Of a stretch of DNA of 55,271 nucleotides, positions 8,090 to 17,094 are shown one piece after another. Position numbers and translations under genes: made by a program. Each line of letters opens with the position of its first letter. The first letter of the stretch is position 1. The notes beneath the pieces were generated by a model. The model was not told where the DNA came from. It saw only the letters and a list, made by a program, of their open reading frames with translations, and searched no databases. The DNA is taken from NCBI RefSeq assembly GCF_000506865.1, contig NZ_AYSV01000070.1:1-55271 (forward strand), read 5' to 3'. This stretch comes from Pelistega indica (GTDB lineage Bacteria; Pseudomonadota; Gammaproteobacteria; Burkholderiales; Burkholderiaceae_B).

Positions 8090-9226
8090 GTGTCTATTTC
8101 GCTTCATTATCTCTACGTAGTACTAACAGCCTTTACTGTAGGCGGTCTGATTGTCTTTTCTGAACGATGGCATGGTCGTTTTACAGGTGATTATGATTTA
8201 AACAAACCTCAAGCTTCGCATAAAGTATCTACTCCTCGTGTGGGTGGATTAGCCGTATTTGCAGGAACATTGGCAGGTCTTTTGGTCTGGGGTAAGCCAG
8301 ATAATATGACATTACATTGGCTTTGGCCTGCTCTATTTGTGGCTTCGTTGCCAGTGTTTGGGGCAGGGATCTTAGAGGATATTACTAAAGACGTTGGCGC
8401 TGGTAAGCGTTTAATCGCTGCTTTTATTTCTGCCGCAATGGCATGGTGGTTTTTTGGTGGAGTGAGTCGAGTAGATGTGGAGTGGCTTGACTATATTTTT
8501 AGCTTTTGGCCTATTTCCCTCATCTTTACAGTCGTCGCCGTTGGTGGCTGTACGCATGCACTTAATTTAGTGGATGGCATGAATGGTTTGGCTTCTATGG
8601 TATCTGTGCTTATGTCCATCTCTCTTGCTTTGGTAGCCTATCAAGTTGGAGATATGGCTGTCTTTACTATCGCGTTGTCAATGGCATCTGCGATAGTGGG
8701 CTTTTTTGTATGGAACTTTCCTTTTGGTCGAGTATTCCTTGGGGATGGAGGCGCTTATTTTATTGGGTTTATTCTCGCTGAGTTAGCGGTGTTATTAGTG
8801 ATGCGTAATCCATCTGTTTCACCGTTTTATGCATTAGCGGTATTGTTTTATCCAGTATTTGAAACATTATTTTCTATCTGGCGTCGTAAATTTAAGCGAG
8901 GAGTGCCAGTTGATCAGCCTGATGCATTACATTTGCATCAATTGATTTTTAGACGATTGGTACGTTCGGCGTTTGATCGTGAAGGGCGAGCATCGGCACC
9001 TTATTTATGTAATGCACTGACGTCACCATATCTATGGGTATTAACATTAGTAAATTTAGTGCCTGCTACTTTGTTTTGGGATAATGCCTTGCTGTTATGT
9101 GCGGGGATGTTGTTATTTTCCAGTGTTTATATTTGGTTGTATTCACGATTAGTAAAATGGCGTTGTCTAGGTGGTTATTATTACCATCGATTTTTCAGAA
9201 AAGATAAGAGTACTTTATTTATATAG
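8090..9226 (+). CDS. Undecaprenyl-phosphate GlcNAc/HexNAc-1-phosphate transferase family (WecA/MraY-type glycosyltransferase 4)
   Basis: This is a polytopic membrane enzyme that starts a surface glycan by moving a sugar 1-phosphate from UDP-sugar onto undecaprenyl phosphate. The 378 residues contain about ten hydrophobic segments. Family motifs include SHKVSTPRVGGLAVF near the N-terminus, ILEDITKDVGAGKR (variant of the DD..D Mg site), LNLVDGMNGLA, RVFLGDGGAYFIGF and the cytoplasmic HLHQLIFRRL histidine motif. The start is a GTG after GGAATAAA, a weak ribosome site. It opens the glycan cluster. WecA-like is more likely than MraY because the genes downstream make uronic acid sugars and no peptidoglycan genes are near. 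The sugar specificity cannot be read from sequence. Confidence 0.85.
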   Translation: MSISLHYLYVVLTAFTVGGLIVFSERWHGRFTGDYDLNKPQASHKVSTPRVGGLAVFAGTLAGLLVWGKPDNMTLHWLWPALFVASLPVFGAGILEDITKDVGAGKRLIAAFISAAMAWWFFGGVSRVDVEWLDYIFSFWPISLIFTVVAVGGCTHALNLVDGMNGLASMVSVLMSISLALVAYQVGDMAVFTIALSMASAIVGFFVWNFPFGRVFLGDGGAYFIGFILAELAVLLVMRNPSVSPFYALAVLFYPVFETLFSIWRRKFKRGVPVDQPDALHLHQLIFRRLVRSAFDREGRASAPYLCNALTSPYLWVLTLVNLVPATLFWDNALLLCAGMLLFSSVYIWLYSRLVKWRCLGGYYYHRFFRKDKSTLFI

Positions 9227-9333
9227 TAGGTCGTAGGAGAATTTTTCAGCTTGTTACTGCTTTACGATTTTTATCTTTTTAGTTGAGTTGAATTTGATAA
9301 AATAAATTTTTGCTCTTTAGGAGTTTATAGGAA

Positions 9334-10609
9334 ATGAAATTAGAAGACATTAAGCTAGCCATTGTAGGCTTAGGTTATGTTGGTTTGCCCTTAGCCGTAG
9401 AGTTTGGTAAAAAGAGGGACGCATTAGGATTTGATATTAATCAGAAACGTATCGCAGAACTCCAATCAGGGGTAGATCATACGTTAGAGGTATCGTCAGA
9501 AGAATTAAAAGAAGCGAGTCATCTACGTTTTAGTGCAGATAGTCAAGAGCTAGGCAAATCAAATACGTTTATTGTGACTGTGCCTACGCCAATTGATGAC
9601 TATAAGCAACCAGATTTAACACCGCTTGTTAAAGCTAGTGAGACCATTGGTAAAGTAACTTAAAAAAGGTGATATTGTCATCTATGAATCAACAGTTTAT
9701 CCTGGTGCCACAGAAGAAGTTTGTGTTCCCGTACTTGAGAAATTTTCTGGCTTAACGTATAACAAAGATTTCTTTGCGGGATATAGTCCAGAGCGTATTA
9801 ATCCGGGGGATAAACAGCACCGTGTTTCAACAATTAAGAAAGTCACGTCAGGTTCAACCCCAGAAGTAGCAGATGTGGTGGATGAGTTATATCGTTCTAT
9901 TATTACCGCAGGCACACACAAAGCCTCTAGCATCCGTGTCGCAGAGGCAGCTAAAGTGATTGAGAATACGCAACGAGATGTGAATATTGCGTTGATTAAT
10001 GAATTGGCATTAATTTTTAATCGTTTAGGCATTGATACGCAAGCGGTATTAGAGGCAGCAGGTACGAAATGGAACTTTTTACCATTCCGTCCGGGTCTTG
10101 TGGGTGGTCACTGTATTGGTGTGGATCCATATTATTTAACTCATAAAGCGCAAGCGATTGGCTATCACCCAGAGATTATCCTAGCGGGTCGTCGTTTAAA
10201 CGATAGTATGGGGTCATATGTGGTATCACAATTGGTCAAAGCGATGACTAAGCGTAAGATTCAAGTACAAGGTGCTCGTGTGTTAGTGATGGGCTTAACG
10301 TTCAAAGAAAATTGTCCAGATATTCGTAATACACGCATTGTTGATATTGTCAAAGAATTGGGTGAATACAGTATTCACGTGGATGTTTATGATCCATGGG
10401 TGGATGCAGAAGAAGCACAGCATGAATATGGTATTACACCAGTGAAAGTGCCAGAGCAGGGTGCTTATGACGGTATTATTCTAGGCGTAGCTCATCATCA
10501 ATTTGTAGAGATGGGTGTACAGAAAATACGTGCATTAGGTAAGCCAGAGCATGTATTGTATGACTTGAAATACGTATTAAGCGCACAAGAAGCTGATATT
10601 CGCTTATAA
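9334..10609 (+). pseudogene. tviB: UDP-HexNAc 6-dehydrogenase (TviB/WbpO type), broken by a one-base insertion
   Basis: TviB/WbpO enzymes oxidise UDP-GlcNAc or UDP-GalNAc twice with NAD to the uronic acid. The first part (9334-9663) carries the Rossmann motif GLGYVGLPLAVEFGKK and VPTPIDDYKQPDLTP. It then stops at TAA after ETIGKVT. One frame over, the protein continues without a gap: [35 protein letters not shown], the active-site segment [12 protein letters not shown] and [13 protein letters not shown]. Removing one A near 9657-9658 restores VLKKGDIV and an intact reading of 424 residues, the normal family length. The rest shows no decay, so the event is recent or a sequencing error. If it is real, UDP-uronic acid synthesis is lost unless another copy exists. 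Confidence 0.88.
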
Positions 10610-10621
10610 GTTAGGATAGAA

Positions 10622-11647
10622 ATGAGTAAAGCATTTGAACAAGTATGTGAATCGTTAAAGCATCATCCAAAGACCTGGTTGGTTACTGGTTGTGCAGGGT
10701 TTATCGGTTCTAATTTATTAGAAGCCTTGTTGGGGATGGATCAAACTGTTGTTGGGCTAGACAATTTTGCAACAGGTTTTCAACATAATCTAGATGAGGT
10801 AAAAGCGCAAGTTACCCCTGAACAATGGGCGCGTTTTCGCTTCATAGAAGGAGATATTCGTCATCTAGATACTTGTAGAGAAGCTTTAAGAGGCGTGGAC
10901 TATGTGTTGCATCAGGCGGCATTAGGCTCTGTGCCTCGCTCAATTAATGATCCCATCACGAGTAATGATGTCAATATTGGTGGTTTTCTCAATATGATGG
11001 TGGCAGCAAGAGATGAACAAGTTAAGGCGTTTGTCTTTGCGGCGTCTAGCTCAACCTATGGGGACCACCCTGATCTGCCAAAAGTAGAGCATAAAATTGG
11101 TAATCCCTTATCACCGTATGCGATTACTAAATTAGTGGATGAGTTGTATGCGAAAGTGTTTGCGAGTACCTATGGGTTCAAATCAATAGGGTTGCGCTAC
11201 TTTAATGTCTTTGGTAAGCGTCAAACACCGAATGGTGCGTATGCGGCAGTGATTCCAAAATGGACATCGGCGATGATCCATCAGCAAACTATCACAGTCA
11301 ATGGTGATGGAGAGACCAGTCGAGATTTTTGTTTTGTTGAAAATGTGATTCAAGCGAATATATTGGCAGCTACACATATGCCGGAGACAGGTTTTGAAGT
11401 ATACAATGTGGCTTATCATGCCCAAACAACGTTAAATACCTTGTTTAAGTATATTAAAGAAACGTTGGCAGAAAATGGTGTGCATTATTCATTGGCACCT
11501 CAGTATGCTGATTTTAGGGCAGGCGATGTTCGCCATTCATTTGCGAATATTGATAAAGCAAGAACACAGCTGGGGTATGAGCCAGCGTATTCAATTGTTC
11601 AAGGCTTAGCTAAAGCCATGCCTTGGTATATTCAATTTTTAAAGTAA
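10622..11647 (+). CDS. tviC: UDP-N-acetylglucosamine(uronic acid) 4-epimerase (TviC/WbpP type)
   Basis: This NAD-dependent short-chain epimerase is of the kind that interconverts UDP-GlcNAc/GalNAc or their uronic acids, the step next to TviB/WbpO. The 341 residues show the Rossmann motif [17 protein letters not shown] (about residue 21), the residues [13 protein letters not shown] typical of the WbpP/TviC branch, the catalytic Ser in AASSSTYGD and the YxxxK pair in [14 protein letters not shown]. An AGGA ribosome site lies 7 bases before the ATG. The gene begins 13 bases after the dehydrogenase. With TviB it would supply UDP-GalNAcA, as in Salmonella Vi antigen and Pseudomonas aeruginosa O6 (family knowledge). 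The frame is intact, unlike its upstream partner. Confidence 0.88.
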   Translation: MSKAFEQVCESLKHHPKTWLVTGCAGFIGSNLLEALLGMDQTVVGLDNFATGFQHNLDEVKAQVTPEQWARFRFIEGDIRHLDTCREALRGVDYVLHQAALGSVPRSINDPITSNDVNIGGFLNMMVAARDEQVKAFVFAASSSTYGDHPDLPKVEHKIGNPLSPYAITKLVDELYAKVFASTYGFKSIGLRYFNVFGKRQTPNGAYAAVIPKWTSAMIHQQTITVNGDGETSRDFCFVENVIQANILAATHMPETGFEVYNVAYHAQTTLNTLFKYIKETLAENGVHYSLAPQYADFRAGDVRHSFANIDKARTQLGYEPAYSIVQGLAKAMPWYIQFLK

Positions 11648-11650
11648 ATT

Positions 11651-12988
11651 TTGGAAAATAAAAAAGATCACAAAAGCGACCATATGCGCATTATTTCAGG
11701 TGCGATGCGGGTCGCTTTCTTCTTAATTGTGGGTAAATTAGCCGGTGCTATCAAGGAAATGGCATTGGCGAATCGCTATGGCGTTAGCGATGTTGTGGAT
11801 GCCTATCAATTTACTCAGAGCATGGCAAATTGGTTACCTTTAACGATAGTGGGTGCCTTTTCTATTGTGCTTATTCCTGTGCTAGTTAAACTTAAGCATT
11901 TAGATAAACAAGAGAGATACCGTTTCATTGCTGAGTTACAGGCATGGGTGCTGACCATAGGGGTAGTGAGTACTGTCGTCATTTGGTTGGCTTGGCCTAT
12001 CATATTGGAACATATGGCTGGTAAGTTAAGTGTTCACGCTAAAGCATTTAGTGAGCAAATGATTTGGGTATTTGCGCCAGTTGGGTTATTGATTTTATTC
12101 ATTGGCTTGAGCACAGCTCGTTTAAGATCACATGAGCGTCATATCAATAATTTATTAGATAGTTTACCTGCACTGTTTATTTTTGCATGGGTAATGCTTT
12201 CTCCTGGCGATGTATCTGTTTGGCCGATAGCCTTAGGAACCCTAGCAGGCTATCTATTACAAACAGTATTATTGCAATATATGGCAAATAAGCTAGATGA
12301 CGAAAGAGTAGTTATTCCTTCATGGCGTTTTACGTCTAATCAATGGTCTAGTTTAATGAGTGCCGCAGGGTTAATGCTTGTAGGACAAATAGCGTTGAGT
12401 TTTGTGCAGCCATTAGATCAAATGTATGCGGCTCATATTGGGAATAATGCCAATGCCACTATGGGGTATGCTACTAGACTAATTTCTGTAGTGATTGGTA
12501 TCGGTGCTGCCTCTGTGGGGAGAGCTGCGTTACCCGTATTAGCGGATGTGCAGCATAGAGGTAACCCACTACAGGCACGAAATATTGCGTTAAAATGGGC
12601 ATTAGCCATGGTGGGTTTAGGAGTTATTGCCCTATTTATTGCGTGGTTTATTGCACCTTACATGGTCAAAATTGTTTTTGAGCGAGGTGCTTTTACAGCA
12701 GAAAATACTGAGGCAGTTGCGCAAGTACTTCGCTTTGGTTTATTGCAAGTGCCATTTTATTTTGGTGTGCTGATTTTAGTGCAGTTATTAGCAAGTCAAA
12801 ATCGTTATCGTTGGATGGCTATCATTGCATTGACTAATTTTGCTGTTAAGTTTTTAATGAATTATTTATTAGTACCTATCTACGGTATAGAAGGTATTAT
12901 GCTCGCCACTGCAAGTATGTATCTTTGCTCATTTTTATGTTATTTTTTAATGGCATGGCGCTCACCGATTAAGTATGATACAGAGTAA
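11651..12988 (+). CDS. MurJ/MviN-family lipid-linked oligosaccharide flippase
   Basis: This is a membrane flippase of the MVF branch of the MOP superfamily. The 445 residues are almost all hydrophobic segments. MurJ-like features are KEMALANRYGVSDVVDAYQF near the start and VFERGAFTAENTEAVAQVL in the second half, which resembles the MurJ FxRGAFT motif. It is shorter than a typical MurJ (about 510 residues) and lies in a glycan cluster, so it probably moves the lipid-linked glycan unit rather than lipid II. The listed start is a TTG with a poor ribosome site. ATG at 11684 (MRIISGAMRV) is an equally good choice. The end overlaps the next gene by 14 bases. Confidence 0.8.
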   Translation: MENKKDHKSDHMRIISGAMRVAFFLIVGKLAGAIKEMALANRYGVSDVVDAYQFTQSMANWLPLTIVGAFSIVLIPVLVKLKHLDKQERYRFIAELQAWVLTIGVVSTVVIWLAWPIILEHMAGKLSVHAKAFSEQMIWVFAPVGLLILFIGLSTARLRSHERHINNLLDSLPALFIFAWVMLSPGDVSVWPIALGTLAGYLLQTVLLQYMANKLDDERVVIPSWRFTSNQWSSLMSAAGLMLVGQIALSFVQPLDQMYAAHIGNNANATMGYATRLISVVIGIGAASVGRAALPVLADVQHRGNPLQARNIALKWALAMVGLGVIALFIAWFIAPYMVKIVFERGAFTAENTEAVAQVLRFGLLQVPFYFGVLILVQLLASQNRYRWMAIIALTNFAVKFLMNYLLVPIYGIEGIMLATASMYLCSFLCYFLMAWRSPIKYDTE

Positions 12989-14100
12989 AAGAATCTTATC
13001 TATTATGCTAGTCATCCCTTCCATTCATGGTGGAGGTGCTGAACGGGTGGCTGTTGATTTGGCTAATTATTGGGCGTATAAAGGGTATGACGTTTCTATA
13101 CTGACACAATCAGATCCCAAAACAGATTTATACGTAGCAGATGATCGAGTGATGCGACTGAGTACTCATCAGCATGGTGAGGTAGGTCTATTTGCACAGT
13201 TTAAAAAAATAACAGGCGATTAGACGCAAAATTCGTCAATATCGTCCCGATATTGTTATAGGCTTTATGACAAGCTCATCCGTTTACTCGGTTTTAGCAA
13301 ATATGGGTTTACGCAGTAAAGTCATTGCAACAGAACATGCGTACCCTCCTTCTCAAAAACTATCCAACTTTTGGCTAAAGTTAAGAAAATTCGCTTATCC
13401 AAAAGCAGATAAAGTCATTGCATTAACCCAAATGAGTGCCGATTGGTTGAAACAAAATGTGCCGGGGTCTGATGTTACTATTATTCAGAATGCTGTTCAG
13501 TGGCCACTTAAAATCTCTAAACCAGTGGTACCGATAGATAAGCCATCAGGAAGCAAAATGCTACTCGCTGTGGGTAGATTGCATTACGAAAAAGGGTTTG
13601 ATTTATTACTTAATGCGTTTTCTCAAATAGCCACTGATTGCCCTGATTGGCGTTTAGTTATTTTAGGGGAAGGTGCAGAGCGTCATAAGTTAGAAGTACA
13701 AATAGATAGTTTAAATTTAAAAGAAAAAGTTATTGTGCCTGGGCGAGTTGGGAATTTAGCACAGTGGTACGAGCAAGCAGATTTGTTTGTATTAAGTTCA
13801 CGCAATGAGGGGTTATCGAATAGTCTTCAAGAAGCAATGGCGAGTGGCTTGTGTGTTGTCTCATTTGATTGTGATACGGGACCAAGAGAAATTATTCGAG
13901 ACCGTGTTGATGGTGTGCTCGTCAGACCAGCGGAAGATGTTAATGCACTAGCGGAACAGTTGCGGGATTTGATGCAACATCCAGAAAAAAGAGCAGATCT
14001 TGCAGCCAAAGCGCCTGAAGTGCTAGAACGTTTTTCTATGCAAACAATTAGTGTCCAATGGGACAATTTATTTCATGAATTAATAGATGAAAAGAGGTAA
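12975..14100 (+). pseudogene. Glycosyltransferase family 4, broken by a one-base insertion
   Basis: This is a GT-B fold sugar transferase of the cytosolic membrane face. The N-terminal part begins with MLVIPSIHGGGAERVAVDLA, the usual donor/acceptor start of GT4 enzymes, and stops at 13221. The remaining protein continues in the next frame from the same spot (RRKIRQYRPDIVIGFMTSS). Its C-terminal domain includes AVGRLHYEKGFDLLLNAF and the GT4 site SRNEGLSNSLQEAMASGL. Deleting one G of GG at 13215-13216 gives an unbroken enzyme of 374 residues. The adjacent A7 run (13203-13209) cannot be the site, because a shift there meets TAA in the other frame. No other damage is visible. Confidence 0.85.
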
Positions 14101-14105
14101 CGCTC

Positions 14106-15998
14106 ATGTGCGGTATTGTTGGTGTCATTGGAGCATTAGAAAACAAAAATAGTTTGCTACAGCAAGCTTGTGAGCGAATTAAACAAAGAGGTCCTGATAG
14201 TCAAGGCGTCTGGTTAAGTCAGGATGAGACAGTAGGCTTTGCTCATGTGCGTCTTGCCATTCAGGATTTGTCGGTTCATGGACATCAACCCATGTTTAGT
14301 GACAGCGATCGATTCGTCATTGTATTTAACGGTGAAATTTATAATCACTTGCAGTTAAGAAATGAGCTTGGCAAAGACAGTTGGCGAGGACACTCTGATA
14401 CAGAAACCTTGTTAGCTTGCATTGAATCATGGGGTGTGGATGCAACATTAAAAAAATTAGTGGGAATGTTTGCATTTGCTCTATGGGATAAGCAACAAGA
14501 AACCTTGACATTAGCAAGAGATCGGTTTGGTGAAAAACCATTATATTTTGCTAAAGGTGAGAACGGAGGTTTATTTTTTGCCTCTGATCTAAAAGCCATC
14601 ATGCCAATGGAGGGATTTTCGAAAAAAATTAATCGTCATGCTGCCGCACTATTATTAAGACATAACTATATCCCTGCGCCATATACTATTTTTGAAACTA
14701 CGCAAAAATTATTGCCAGCACATTATATTGTTTTTACTAAGCAACAGCTTGAAACAGGGATGGATTGGCCTAGCGCCACTAATTATTGGTCAGCGTATGA
14801 GCATGCGAAACGAACGAGTGATCGTGTTTTTACGAATGATAATAGTGCTGTAGATGCGTTTGAGATTGAATTATCGAGAGCTGTAAAAGGGCAAATGCTT
14901 GCCGATGTTCCTTTAGGGGCTTTCTTGTCAGGTGGGACAGATTCATCGTTAATTGTTGCGATGATGCAAAAACAAAGCGCGACACCGATTAATACGTTTT
15001 CTATTGGCTTTGAAGAGCCACAATATAATGAAGCGGAATATGCTAAAGCAGTCGCCAAGCATTTAGGAACTTATCATACTGAGTTATACATGAATGCCAA
15101 TGATGCTTTGAATATGGTGTCAGAGTTACCACAAGCTTATAGTGAACCGTTTGCAGATTCATCACAATTGCCTGTATTGACGATGATGAAATTAACCTCT
15201 CAACACGTCAAAGTAGCTTTGTCGGGTGATGCAGGAGATGAGCTATTTGGTGGTTATAATCGCTATAAACGTGCGCAAAAATGGTGGAATTACTATGAAA
15301 AATTACCTTATTTTCTACATAAACCATTAGCCAAAACAGCACGAATTTTAGCGGACAAAACAAGTGATATTTCTCACCGGGCTAAGTTAGAGCAATCAGT
15401 ACAATTACTACAAGCTGAAAATGCGGTCGAGTTTTATCAGCCTTTTGTGTCATATTGGAAACATCCAGAGCAATTGGTGTTAGGGGCTAAAGAACCTGTA
15501 ACGGCGTTTTCACTATCGGCTTTGCGTAGTCTAAAAGAAAGTATGATGATTGTAGATACCTTGTCTTATCTTCCTGATGATATTTTGGTGAAAGTAGATA
15601 GAGCCGCAATGTATTATTCTTTAGAAACTCGAGTCCCTTTGTTAGATCATCAACTTTTTGAATTTGTTTGGGATATTCACTGGAAGTATAAAGAGCGTGA
15701 TGGACAGCAAAAATGGTTAATGAAAGAGTTACTCTATCGCTATGTTCCTAAGGCTCTGTTAGATAGACCTAAAAAAGGTTTTTCTGTCCCGCTAGGTGAG
15801 TGGTTGCGTGGACCATTACGAGAATGGGCTAATCAGTTATTAGACAATCGTCGGTTGCAACAACAGGGCTTATTAAATAGCGATATTATTCAGCAAACAT
15901 GGCAAGCTCATCTGAATAAAAAAGGAGATTGGAGTGCTCATTTATGGGGTATTTTAATGCTTCAAGCATGGATTGATGCTTACGCTATTGAGGTCTAA
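14106..15998 (+). CDS. asnB: Asparagine synthase (glutamine-hydrolysing) family amidotransferase, probable glycan uronamide synthase
   Basis: The 630 residues combine an N-terminal class II glutamine amidotransferase domain with a C-terminal ATP-pyrophosphatase synthase domain. Cys2 in MCGIVGV is the glutaminase nucleophile, FNGEIYNH and SDTETLL lie in the glutaminase pocket, and FLSGGTDSSLIVAMM is the PP-loop that adenylates the substrate. GDAGDELFGGYNRY and RVPLLDH are also present. Because it lies among genes for a GalNAcA glycan, it is more likely to amidate a uronic acid carboxyl group, as proposed for WbpS of P. aeruginosa O6 and WbmE of Bordetella, than to make free asparagine. GAGGTAA lies 7 bases before the ATG. 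The frame is intact. Confidence 0.88.
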   Translation: MCGIVGVIGALENKNSLLQQACERIKQRGPDSQGVWLSQDETVGFAHVRLAIQDLSVHGHQPMFSDSDRFVIVFNGEIYNHLQLRNELGKDSWRGHSDTETLLACIESWGVDATLKKLVGMFAFALWDKQQETLTLARDRFGEKPLYFAKGENGGLFFASDLKAIMPMEGFSKKINRHAAALLLRHNYIPAPYTIFETTQKLLPAHYIVFTKQQLETGMDWPSATNYWSAYEHAKRTSDRVFTNDNSAVDAFEIELSRAVKGQMLADVPLGAFLSGGTDSSLIVAMMQKQSATPINTFSIGFEEPQYNEAEYAKAVAKHLGTYHTELYMNANDALNMVSELPQAYSEPFADSSQLPVLTMMKLTSQHVKVALSGDAGDELFGGYNRYKRAQKWWNYYEKLPYFLHKPLAKTARILADKTSDISHRAKLEQSVQLLQAENAVEFYQPFVSYWKHPEQLVLGAKEPVTAFSLSALRSLKESMMIVDTLSYLPDDILVKVDRAAMYYSLETRVPLLDHQLFEFVWDIHWKYKERDGQQKWLMKELLYRYVPKALLDRPKKGFSVPLGEWLRGPLREWANQLLDNRRLQQQGLLNSDIIQQTWQAHLNKKGDWSAHLWGILMLQAWIDAYAIEV

Positions 15999-16001
15999 CT
16001 G

Positions 16002-17094
16002 ATGAGAATATTATTTTTAGTCAGCTCTTTAAATGCAGGGGGAGCAGAGCGTGTTGCTAGTACATTAGCGAATGCGTGGTCGATTAAGGGCTATGAGGTT
16101 ATTCTAGTGCCTTGTTATAGTCAAGGTAGTGGGCAGTCTTTTTACCCATTAAATGCTCATATAAAAGTTGATTGGTTAAGTCAACGTTTATCCAAAAATC
16201 CATTATTAGCACGAGTTACTAAACCATTTATTTTACGAAAGGTAATTAAAGAGTATCAACCAGATGTCGTGGTATCATTTTTGACGAATGTCAATGTGAT
16301 GGCTTTATTAGCTCATAAAGGACTTTCTTGTCCTATTATTGTGTGTGAACGCTCTGATCCTAGCTTTCAACAAATTAGTTCAAGTTTAAAACGTTTGCGT
16401 CAATTAACTTATCCATGGGCAGATGTGGTTATGCTCCAAACTGAACAGTCGGGCAAAGCGTTTTCAGCAAGAATTGCCTAGATTAAAAAAAATATCCGTT
16501 ATTCCCAATCCTTTACCATCTGCATTGAAAAAACTCTCTCCGACCGTCAAAAATCAAAAAGTAGTGGTCGCTATGGGGCGTTTGGTAGCTAGCAAACAGT
16601 TTGATGTACTGATTAAAAATTTCGCTACAATTGCTAAACAATTCCCTGATTGGGATTTGCATATTTATGGTGATGGTCCAGAAAAAGATAAATTAGATGA
16701 TTTAATCCAATGGCATGATATGGGCGATCAAATTATTCTGATGGGCAAAACAACAACTCCTTGGGATGTGATGAGATCAGCCTCTATGTTGGCGATGAGT
16801 TCTCGGCTAGAGGGTTTTCCAAATGTAATGCTTGAGGCAATGGCGAATGGCTTGCCAGTTGTTTGCTATGACTGTCCAAGTGGACCTAGAGAGCTTAGTC
16901 TTGATGGCAAAATAGCTAAACTTATTCCTTTAGGTGATGAGATAGCTTATCAGCAAGCACTTAAAGAATTAATGCAAAATGCAGATGAAAGAAATCGTTT
17001 GGCGATGATAGCCCAAGAAAGTGTGTTTGAAAGATATTCTGAAGTTTGTGTATTAGAACAATGGGATCAATTGTTCAAAGAGGTGATGGCATGA
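16002..17094 (+). pseudogene. Glycosyltransferase family 4, broken by a one-base insertion
   Basis: The N-terminal part starts with MRILFLVSSLNAGGAERVAS and stops at 16479-16481 after KAFSARIA. The other frame supplies the natural continuation RFQQELPRLKKISVIPNPLP. Taking one G from GGG at 16451-16453 joins TEQS to AKRFQQELPRLKK and yields 363 residues. The C-terminal nucleotide-binding half is complete, with AMGRLVASKQFDVLIKNFA and the acidic motif SRLEGFPNVMLEAMANGLP. The first ATG is 3 bases after the asnB stop, with an AGGT ribosome site inside asnB. The stop overlaps the next start (ATGA), a sign of tight coupling in the original operon. Confidence 0.85.

Noticed and set aside
9651-9670. 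Programmed +1 frameshift in the dehydrogenase gene
   Set aside because: The P-site codon ACT does not re-pair with CTT, no Shine-Dalgarno-like stimulator lies upstream, and two other genes nearby carry the same kind of lesion.
13203-13209. A7 tract as a phase-variation switch of the GT4 gene
   Set aside because: A changed length leads straight to TAA at 13210 in the alternative frame, so it cannot restore the protein.
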